Source: Flavobacteriales bacterium (GTDB taxonomy: Bacteria; Bacteroidota; Bacteroidia; Flavobacteriales_D; Crocinitomicaceae). Taken from it: a DNA stretch of 5,773 nucleotides. The stretch covers positions 1 through 5,773 of the forward strand of contig JABJEE010000001.1 in the NCBI GenBank assembly GCA_018665005.1, written 5' to 3'. This document shows positions 1-4,872 of the stretch, one piece after another. Every line of letters begins with the position of its first letter. The stretch's first letter is position 1. Both the position numbers and the translations under genes were made by a program. Below the pieces are notes generated by a model that saw nothing but the letters and a program-made list of their open reading frames with translations, did no database searches and had not been told where the DNA came from.

Positions 1-120
1 AACAAAGTAACAATTTAAATCTACCGTATTTACTGGTGGAGGAATCACCTCATGTTCGATGCATGAGGAGGTAAATAAAATCACCAAAAATAAAAATGTA
101 TAGGTGCTTTTCGTTTTCAT
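1..120 (-). CDS. Putative lipoprotein, N-terminal 40 residues only (cut by window start)
   Basis: This open frame is too short for simple ORF calling because the window ends inside it. It starts at the ATG at 120-118 and stays open to base 1. The translation begins MKTKSTYTFLF, followed by a hydrophobic stretch and the lipobox-like TSSC with Cys20. Next come IEHEVIPPPVNTVDLNCYFV. A short basic start, a hydrophobic core of about 12 residues and a Cys at position 20 are typical of a signal peptidase II lipoprotein signal. The acidic and proline-rich residues after Cys20 would form the usual flexible tether on the mature protein. The product is therefore probably an envelope lipoprotein. It lies 54 bases downstream of the DUF6495-like gene on the same strand and may be the last or a later member of that transcription unit. 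No Shine-Dalgarno motif precedes the ATG. I do not recognise a family from this fragment, and its function is unknown. Confidence 0.7.
   Translation of the reverse strand, partial: MKTKSTYTFLFLVILFTSSCIEHEVIPPPVNTVDLNCYFV
48..68. repeat. Short perfect inverted repeat (7-bp arms, 7-base loop)
   Basis: CCTCATG (48-54) and CATGAGG (62-68) are perfect inverted copies around the loop TTCGATG. The element lies inside the lipoprotein coding sequence, over the codons for the lipobox Cys and the residues just after it. In mRNA it could fold into a small hairpin about 50 bases after the start codon. There is no following U-tract, so it is not an intrinsic terminator. It may be coincidental. Confidence 0.3.
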
Positions 121-174
121 GTGGAAAAATTATTTAATACAATCTATAAATATAACCTTAAAACGAAAATTATC

Positions 175-666
175 CTAAAAAGATGCTTTTTTTGATACTT
201 TTTTATGAAAATCATAGAATATATTCCATGTTTCTTCTTTCGAAATCTGACACCCTTGAGTAACTAATTTGTGAATTTCATCCGTTAATTTCTCATCTAA
301 TTGTTTTGTGGAAGAGTAAAGCTCCCAAGAGTCTGGATGGTTACTTAGAATCTCCGGAATCAAATTTTCATTTTTAAAATCGAAAGTTGGTTCAGTACTT
401 TTTATTAATATGAGGTTAATGTTATCCTTATTTATTCTAAAAATAGAATAGACTTTGTCAGAAACATAGCTTAAATATTTAATTTTTGAGTAGACCTTTG
501 CTAAAACGGTATCACTAAAAATTTCTACGAGGCGTATGGCTTTTTCTTTATTTTCGAGATTCATTTTCCGCCACGATTCATCAGGGATGCCTTGAACAAC
601 GAGGAATTGTGTAAAATCATCGGATAATACGTTCAATTCTTCCTCTGTCAACATTCGGTACCTCAT
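175..666 (-). CDS. Small cytoplasmic protein, DUF6495-like (Bacteroidetes-specific)
   Basis: This encodes a 163-residue soluble protein with no signal peptide or membrane segment. I place the start at the ATG at 666-664. A TTG three bases-in-frame further up (672) would add two residues, but the protein from the ATG, MRYRMLTEEELNVL, fits the usual start of the family I recall (M-[KR]-Y-R-x-L-T-x-E-x-L). Other recalled family features are the I-F-S-D-T-V-L segment at about residues 47-53 and the near C-terminal VTQGCQISKEETWNIF region. The match to DUF6495 is from memory and the biochemical role is unknown. The start overlaps the gldH stop codon by one base (TAATG), which strongly suggests translational coupling to gldH and membership of the holB-ricT-gldH operon. 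The sequence has mixed charge and is rich in Lys, Glu and Asp. The link to gldH is positional only and does not by itself imply a gliding function. Confidence 0.75.
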   Translation of the reverse strand: MRYRMLTEEELNVLSDDFTQFLVVQGIPDESWRKMNLENKEKAIRLVEIFSDTVLAKVYSKIKYLSYVSDKVYSIFRINKDNINLILIKSTEPTFDFKNENLIPEILSNHPDSWELYSSTKQLDEKLTDEIHKLVTQGCQISKEETWNIFYDFHKKVSKKASF

Positions 667-1166
667 TACCAAATAGTAGGTTTGACTTCGATCGTCAAAT
701 CAGATAGTTCATCAAGCTGACCAATAGTTACGGCCTGCTCTAACTGAAAGGAGTATGAGCCTTTACAGAATCTTCTTTGTCTAAATTTAAGTTTATGATC
801 AATGTAGGTACCTGATTTGGAACCGATCCATTCCCCGTTGGGTTTGGCCATTTTAATCTCAACAGGAGCTTTTCCTAAAATTGATTTGGATTGGGAAAGC
901 TTTTTACAATCTGGTCCCTTAGTTGTAATGTAAAGCCAGATATTGTTGTAGGCATAATCTGTGGTGCTTCTTAAGGTAAATATCACATCATAGGTTATTG
1001 TATCCCCAGCGAAGTCTACTTTAAATATTGGTTTTTCATTTTGCTTCCACTGGTTGTTACTAAACTTATGGGTGTGCATGTATAGGGTGTCATCCGTACA
1101 GGATTGCATAGCGAAAAGGAGAAACAATAAAGAGATAAAAAAAATATTTTGTTTTTTCTTGCGCAT
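666..1166 (-). CDS. gldH: Gliding motility lipoprotein GldH
   Basis: This 166-residue lipoprotein begins with a basic start (MRKKKQN), a hydrophobic core over about residues 8-19 and the lipobox MQSC with Cys23 as the predicted lipidation site. The mature part is a single beta-rich domain. Features I associate with GldH are an N-terminal NNQWKQNEKPIFKVDF segment (37-52), the LRSTTDYAYNNIWLYI block (65-80), the KPNGEWIGSKSGTYIDHKLKF block (108-128) and the YSFQLEQAV segment (138-146). In gliding Bacteroidetes, GldH is an envelope lipoprotein needed for surface motility and works with the Gld/type IX secretion machinery; homologues also occur in non-gliding species. Two extra cysteines (Cys87, Cys134) could form a disulfide after export. 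The ATG directly follows the TAG stop of ricT with no gap, and the TAA stop overlaps the next start. This makes it an internal operon gene that probably depends on translational coupling. Its presence does not prove that this organism glides. Confidence 0.88.
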   Translation of the reverse strand: MRKKKQNIFFISLLFLLFAMQSCTDDTLYMHTHKFSNNQWKQNEKPIFKVDFAGDTITYDVIFTLRSTTDYAYNNIWLYITTKGPDCKKLSQSKSILGKAPVEIKMAKPNGEWIGSKSGTYIDHKLKFRQRRFCKGSYSFQLEQAVTIGQLDELSDLTIEVKPTIW

Positions 1167-2312
1167 CTAATTGCTCTTGTTTGATTTTTTACCCTTGTAT
1201 TTTTTCTTTGTTTTCTTCTTGAATTTACTTTCGAATCTACTCACACTGTCTTGTCCTACTACATTTGAGTAACCGACATCTTCGCTCACAAGCTCTTTTT
1301 GAATTTCATAATCTGCCAAATTGCTTGGTGTTTTTCCATTCCTATTCATTTCAATAATTTCCTTCACTCGGTCAGGAGACAAAGAGTAAAGTTCACTTTC
1401 TCCAGGATAGGCATACCACATTGTTTTCCTGAATACATCTGTTTTGAAGTGATAAGCATTCCCTTTTTGTGTTTTTAATTTTATATCAGTTTTAGGAAAC
1501 TCGCTTAGCCCCTCCAAATACATATCAAGTTCATAATTTAAACAACATTTTAATCTGCCGCATTGACCTGCTAATTTTTGAGGATTTAAAGACAGCTGTT
1601 GGTAGCGTGCTGCTGAGGTGGAAACACTTCTGAAGTCTGAAAGCCAAGTAGAGCAACACAATTCTCTTCCGCAAGATCCGATTCCCCCTAGTCGAGCAGA
1701 TTCTTGCCTTGCACCAATCTGTTTCATTTCAATTCGAATTCTGAACTCGCCTGCCATGTCTTTTATCAATTGGCGAAAATCAACCCTTCCTTCTGCGGTG
1801 TAATAAAATGTTGCCTTTGATAAATCTCCCTGATATTCTACATCTGATATTTTCATTTGTAGATTCAAATTCAAAGCAAGCGTTCTGGACTTATACATGA
1901 GGTCTTTTTCTTTGTCCCTCGCCTTAATCCAGAGGTCCATATCCTTTTGTTCAGCGATCCGAATTACTTTTTTTGCCTCCAGAGGTTTGAAGTTTTTCCG
2001 TTTCTTTGCTACTTGTATTTTTGCCAATTCTCCGCTAACAGATACAACTCCTACATCATACCCTTTTAAGGCATCAACTACAATAACATCGCCAGCTTGT
2101 AGCTTTTTGTCTAAAGTGTTTCTGTAAAAATCCTTTCTGGAGTTTTTAAAGCGTACTTCAATAATGTTATATGGCTTTTGGCCGCTGGGCAACTCAATAT
2201 TAGAGAGCCAGTCATATACTTCTAGTTTATTACAGCCGCTTGTGTTGCAAGTCCCATTCATCTTACAACCACCGGATTTCCCGCCCCCACTACTACAAGA
2301 ATTACAACTCAT
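1167..2312 (-). CDS. ricT: PSP1-domain regulatory protein, RicT (YaaT) family
   Basis: This is a 381-residue cytoplasmic protein. Residues about 117-200 are the PSP1 C-terminal domain, ending in the signature A-E-G-R-V-D-F-R-Q-L (173-182) and RIRIEMKQIGARQESARLGG (191-210). The hallmark cysteines follow: GSCGRELCC (Cys214, 219, 220) and CGRLKCC (Cys251, 256, 257). In Bacillus subtilis, RicT is part of the RicA-RicF-RicT (Y-complex), which binds [4Fe-4S] clusters and promotes RNase Y-dependent mRNA processing and developmental switching. The role in Bacteroidetes is not established. Two additions stand out. The N-terminus (residues 1-28) has five cysteines in a Gly/Ser-rich setting (Cys3, 6, 16, 22, 27). 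The C-terminus (about 362-380) is very lysine-rich. The ATG lies 34 bases after the holB stop, preceded by an A-rich run and no Shine-Dalgarno motif. Its TAG stop abuts the gldH ATG. The family assignment is firm; the RNA-processing function here is inference. Confidence 0.9.
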   Translation of the reverse strand: MSCNSCSSGGGKSGGCKMNGTCNTSGCNKLEVYDWLSNIELPSGQKPYNIIEVRFKNSRKDFYRNTLDKKLQAGDVIVVDALKGYDVGVVSVSGELAKIQVAKKRKNFKPLEAKKVIRIAEQKDMDLWIKARDKEKDLMYKSRTLALNLNLQMKISDVEYQGDLSKATFYYTAEGRVDFRQLIKDMAGEFRIRIEMKQIGARQESARLGGIGSCGRELCCSTWLSDFRSVSTSAARYQQLSLNPQKLAGQCGRLKCCLNYELDMYLEGLSEFPKTDIKLKTQKGNAYHFKTDVFRKTMWYAYPGESELYSLSPDRVKEIIEMNRNGKTPSNLADYEIQKELVSEDVGYSNVVGQDSVSRFESKFKKKTKKKYKGKKSNKSN

Positions 2313-2346
2313 TTTTTTTTGTTTAAAAATATAAATATTTAAGGAA

Positions 2347-3465
2347 TTAAGCTTTATGAAGAAACCTCATAGATTGAAAACACATAAGTGTAAATAGAAT
2401 TTTCGGATTTGCATTTCGATCGAGTTGATAATAGGCATCGTCTATGGATTTCATGAATTCTCTAATATTATTTCCATTAATAAAAGGCGAAAATTTCTTT
2501 AAAAAAGAAAGTTCACTTTCAGATAGCTTAACGTTTTCCGCGTTTCCATAATTTTTAATGATACATTGGCGAAGCATATGAGAACAGTATATTAGAAACA
2601 TTTTTTGGCGCTCTTTTCCTACTTGTGCCATGTCTTCTGCCCAATTCATCATTTCTAACACGTTTTTTTTATAGCTAGATCTCATTAGGCCAATAAAATT
2701 ATCGCAGAGAGACCCTTCTTGCTCGTCCATATTAATGAGCTCTAAAGCCTTGATTATATTTCCTTCCGAAAAGGAGGCAATTGATTCTGACTGCTCTTGA
2801 TTCAGGCCAAATTTGTTTTTCAGATGTAATTGCATGTCCACATTATTTACCCTGCCTATATTTACCATCTGACAACGAGATTTTATGGTGTCCAGTAAGT
2901 TTTCACTGTCTTGACTTACCAAAATAAAAATGGTTTTATTTGGTGGTTCCTCTAAAATCTTGAGAATTTTATTTGAACATTGCGAATTCATTTGGTCCGC
3001 CATCCAAATAATCATGATCTTATATCCACCTTCATAGGACTTTAGACTTAGTTTTCTTTGAATCTCAGCACTTTCTTTGACAGAAATAATGGGCTGTCGT
3101 TCTTTGATATCGATAACTTGCGTCCAGTCGAACAAGGTGAAGTACGAATTTTTTTTTATTTGTTCTCTCCAATTTTCAAGAAAAGAATCAGAAACCGGAC
3201 TATCGGCTTGAACGGTTGGAAAGCTAAAGTGTAGATCGGGATGCTGCAATTCATTAATTTTTAAACAAGATGAACAAGTTCCGCAACTGTCGTTCTCTTT
3301 TTTTTCCAAACAAAGTACATATTGAGCGTAAGCAACACTCAATCCCAAGGTCCCATAACCAGCATCTCCTAAAAATAATTGGGCGTGGCTAACTTTATTT
3401 TTTTGAACTCCATGTATCAGCTTTTCCTTAATGTTCTGGTGACCAATAACGTCTTTGAATTGCAT
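2347..3465 (-). CDS. holB: DNA polymerase III, delta prime subunit (clamp loader)
   Basis: This 372-residue protein is a clamp-loader AAA+ subunit. The delta prime subunit is a rigid stator in the complex that opens and loads the sliding clamp at primed DNA. The start MQFKDVIGHQNIKEKL matches the family N-terminus. A zinc-module cysteine set is present (Cys52, then C-G-T-C-S-S-C at 61-67). The Walker A region GDAGYGTLG (33-41) lacks the Lys-Thr needed to bind ATP, as expected for delta prime. NKILKILEEPP (165-175), the sensor-1 stretch ILVSQDSENLLDTI (181-194) and the SRC motif (196-198), which supplies an arginine finger in clamp loaders, are all present. The C-terminal half (about 210-372) is helical and weakly conserved, as is usual for the oligomerisation collar. 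It is the first gene of the minus-strand operon, with ricT 34 bases downstream. A good promoter lies immediately upstream of its ATG. Confidence 0.93.
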   Translation of the reverse strand: MQFKDVIGHQNIKEKLIHGVQKNKVSHAQLFLGDAGYGTLGLSVAYAQYVLCLEKKENDSCGTCSSCLKINELQHPDLHFSFPTVQADSPVSDSFLENWREQIKKNSYFTLFDWTQVIDIKERQPIISVKESAEIQRKLSLKSYEGGYKIMIIWMADQMNSQCSNKILKILEEPPNKTIFILVSQDSENLLDTIKSRCQMVNIGRVNNVDMQLHLKNKFGLNQEQSESIASFSEGNIIKALELINMDEQEGSLCDNFIGLMRSSYKKNVLEMMNWAEDMAQVGKERQKMFLIYCSHMLRQCIIKNYGNAENVKLSESELSFLKKFSPFINGNNIREFMKSIDDAYYQLDRNANPKILFTLMCFQSMRFLHKA

Positions 3466-3469
3466 AAAT

Positions 3470-3503
3470 CAAATTTACTAATGTTTTCTAGTATTGAAAT
3501 CAA
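3470..3503 (-). promoter_or_regulatory. Bacteroidetes-type promoter of the holB-ricT-gldH operon
   Basis: On the minus strand TAAATTTG (3477-3470) is a perfect match to the Bacteroidetes -7 consensus TAnnTTTG. A TTG (3503-3501), part of a TTTTTG run, lies 23 bases further upstream, at the upper end of the spacing reported for flavobacterial -33/-7 pairs. Only four bases separate the -7 element from the holB ATG at 3465. The transcript is therefore expected to begin at or next to the start codon. AT-rich sequence yields such motifs by chance, but the position in a 67-base divergent gap supports it. Confidence 0.5.
3489..3496 (+). promoter_or_regulatory. Weak -7 promoter candidate for the plus-strand exported-protein gene
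   Basis: TAGTATTG matches TAnnTTTG at all but one defined base and would give a leader of roughly 30 bases before the ATG at 3533. I see no TTG at the preferred 17-23 base spacing; the nearest (3460-3462) is 26 bases away and inside holB. The divergent gap must hold a promoter for this gene because nothing precedes it on the plus strand, but this exact site is uncertain. Confidence 0.2.
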
Positions 3504-3532
3504 AAAGAAGATATAAATTAGCTTAAAAAAAC

Positions 3533-4195
3533 ATGAAATTACTGATACTCATTTCCTTTGCCATTATTTGCTACTCATCCCATGGTCAAAAGGCTGTGGT
3601 ACAGGAAGAAAATTTTAATTTTTCAGCGTCTTCGAATGTGAATTCCCTGTCGGTTGAGATTCCTTATGCTCAAAAAGATTTTGTGGATAGCAGGTTGAAA
3701 AAACTACTTAAAGGTTGGGGGAAGCATAAAGAGAGCAAAGGAGAACATAGCTCGTTAATGGTTGAAATTAAGGACATGGGTAAGATGCCTTTTAACGTTT
3801 TTGCGAGATTGACAGAAGGTAATAATGAAATTATAAGTGTCCATTTTGGTTTTGATCTTGGAGGTGCATTTTTATCCAAAAGAGAGCATCCAGAAAAGTA
3901 TAAAATAATGGAATTGAAAATAGTTGATTTCGCCTCGAGCATTGTAAAGGATTGGATATCCTCAGAGTTGAAAAACGAAGAGAAGATATTGAATCAATTA
4001 GAAAAAGATCAAAAAGATCTTGAAAAGCAAAAAGAACATCTAGAAAAACAAATTGAAGACTTTCAAAAGAAAATCATTGAAAATGAAAAAGAGATAAAAG
4101 AGAATATTGATTTACAGGGCAAAAAAAAAGAGGCCATTCAGTTACAAGATAAAAAAGTAAAAAAAGTAGATCAAAAACTGAAAGACTTAAACTAG
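3533..4195 (+). CDS. Exported protein of unknown function with C-terminal coiled coil
   Basis: I do not recognise a named family for this 220-residue protein. Residues 1-19 form a signal peptide (MKLL start, hydrophobic ILISFAIICY, then SSHGQ), with likely signal peptidase I cleavage just before or after Gln19. Cys13 sits in the hydrophobic core with Ile before it, so it is not a lipobox. Residues about 25-140 form a small mixed domain. It has a strand-like LSVEIPYAQKDFVDSRL (39-55), a Lys/Gly-rich loop (57-72), then alternating strands (SLMVEIKDM, FNVFARL, IISVHFGFDLGGAFLS) and the segment HPEKYKIMELKIVDFA (119-134). Residues about 145-220 are almost purely Lys/Glu/Gln/Asp with Leu or Ile at heptad spacing (NQLEKDQKDLEKQKEHLEKQ), predicting a long alpha-helical coiled coil. 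It probably acts in the periplasm, or attached to the outer membrane through a partner. It is the only plus-strand gene here, divergent from holB and convergent with rsmI. No Shine-Dalgarno motif precedes the ATG; the upstream sequence is an A run. Confidence 0.85.
   Translation: MKLLILISFAIICYSSHGQKAVVQEENFNFSASSNVNSLSVEIPYAQKDFVDSRLKKLLKGWGKHKESKGEHSSLMVEIKDMGKMPFNVFARLTEGNNEIISVHFGFDLGGAFLSKREHPEKYKIMELKIVDFASSIVKDWISSELKNEEKILNQLEKDQKDLEKQKEHLEKQIEDFQKKIIENEKEIKENIDLQGKKKEAIQLQDKKVKKVDQKLKDLN
4192..4195. other. CTAG palindrome giving both stop codons of convergent genes
   Basis: The plus-strand exported-protein gene ends with TAG at 4193-4195 and the minus-strand rsmI gene ends with TAG at 4194-4192. 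The two coding regions overlap tail-to-tail by four bases through one palindromic CTAG. No space is left between the genes, so any transcription terminator must lie inside the opposite gene. I see no GC-rich hairpin with a U-tract on either side. Confidence 0.9.
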
Positions 4196-4863
4196 TCTTT
4201 TCCAGACACTAATAGGACAATTTCTCCTTTGGGTTTGTTTTCAGTAAAATAATCAATCAGGCTAGATAAATTACCGTGATGGTAAGTCTCGTATATTTTC
4301 GAAATTTCTCTAACCACACATGCTTTTCTATCAGAATCAAAAATCTTGAGCATTTGACTTAATGTTTTCAGAATTCGATGTGGTGATTCATAATAAATCA
4401 CTGTGCAATCAAGCTCCATCACGTTTTTCAGTCTTGTCTCTCTGCCTTTTTTATGTGGAAGAAAACCTTCGAAATGAAATCTTTCTGAAGGGAATCCAGA
4501 AGCAACCAGAGCGGGTATAATCGCTGTTGGTCCGGGAAGGCATTCAACGTCAATACCCTCTTCAATACATTTATGAATCAATAAATATCCCGGGTCTGAA
4601 ATACCAGGTGTTCCAGCGTCTGAAACAAGCCCTGTTAATTCTTTTTCTTTAATGGAATCAATGCATTTCTCTAAAATACGGTGTTCGTTATGAGCGTGAA
4701 AGGCAATAACATGGTTCTGAATTTCGAGATGGTTTAAAAGTCGTTTCGTTACACGAGTATCTTCCGCATAAATGACTTGACATTCTTTCAACATTCTAAT
4801 TGATCGCAGTGTAATGTCTTCAAGGTTGCCGATTGGAGTTGGTATAATTACAAGTCTACCCAT
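4192..4863 (-). CDS. rsmI: 16S rRNA (cytidine(1402)-2'-O)-methyltransferase RsmI
   Basis: This 223-residue enzyme of the tetrapyrrole (corrin/porphyrin) methylase superfamily uses S-adenosylmethionine to 2'-O-methylate C1402 of 16S rRNA in the decoding centre. Family motifs run in order: IIPTPIGNLEDITLR (6-20), AEDTRVTKRLL (33-43), AFHAHNEH (54-61), the SAM-site loop SDAGTPGISDPG (81-92), CLPGPTA (108-114), GFPSERFHFEGFLPHKKGR (123-141), YYESPHRI (157-164), REISKIYE (185-192) and KGEIVLLVSG (212-221). The protein stops just after the methylase fold and lacks the C-terminal extension of the roughly 286-residue Escherichia coli enzyme; I recall short forms as usual in Bacteroidetes. The ATG follows the radA stop by 9 bases, indicating co-transcription behind radA. 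No Shine-Dalgarno motif is seen (ATATAGATA before the ATG). Its stop codon is shared as a palindrome with the convergent gene. Confidence 0.95.
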   Translation of the reverse strand: MGRLVIIPTPIGNLEDITLRSIRMLKECQVIYAEDTRVTKRLLNHLEIQNHVIAFHAHNEHRILEKCIDSIKEKELTGLVSDAGTPGISDPGYLLIHKCIEEGIDVECLPGPTAIIPALVASGFPSERFHFEGFLPHKKGRETRLKNVMELDCTVIYYESPHRILKTLSQMLKIFDSDRKACVVREISKIYETYHHGNLSSLIDYFTENKPKGEIVLLVSGKD

Positions 4864-4872
4864 TATCTATAT

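Noticed and set aside
177..191. Possible terminator hairpin AAAAAG-ATG-CTTTTT at the end of the DUF6495-like gene.
   Set aside because: The stem has only one G-C pair and a 3-base loop, lies within the last codons and has no proper U-tract after it, so it is too weak to call.
666..672. Upstream TTG start at 672 for the DUF6495-like gene, adding two residues.
   Set aside because: The ATG at 666 gives the expected family start, overlaps the gldH stop as TAATG and is a stronger codon.
1618..1803. Plus-strand open frame inside ricT.
   Set aside because: It lies wholly opposite the conserved PSP1 cysteine region and has no recognisable protein features, so it is an antisense shadow.
1897..2127. 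Plus-strand open frame inside ricT.
   Set aside because: It lies wholly antisense to a conserved gene. Its hydrophobic-looking residues arise from the Lys/Glu-rich sense strand.
3569..3571. Cys13 of the plus-strand exported protein as a lipoprotein acylation site.
   Set aside because: It lies inside the hydrophobic core with Ile at -1, which signal peptidase II does not favour. The SSHGQ segment better fits signal peptidase I cleavage.
3670..3942. Minus-strand open frame within the exported-protein gene.
   Set aside because: The plus-strand frame has a signal peptide and full coding features; this frame is an antisense shadow with no start context.
3980..4190. Repeated AAAAAGATC/GAAAAACA-like words suggesting a DNA repeat array.
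   Set aside because: They reflect Lys/Glu/Gln codons of the coiled coil; there is no constant unit or spacing.
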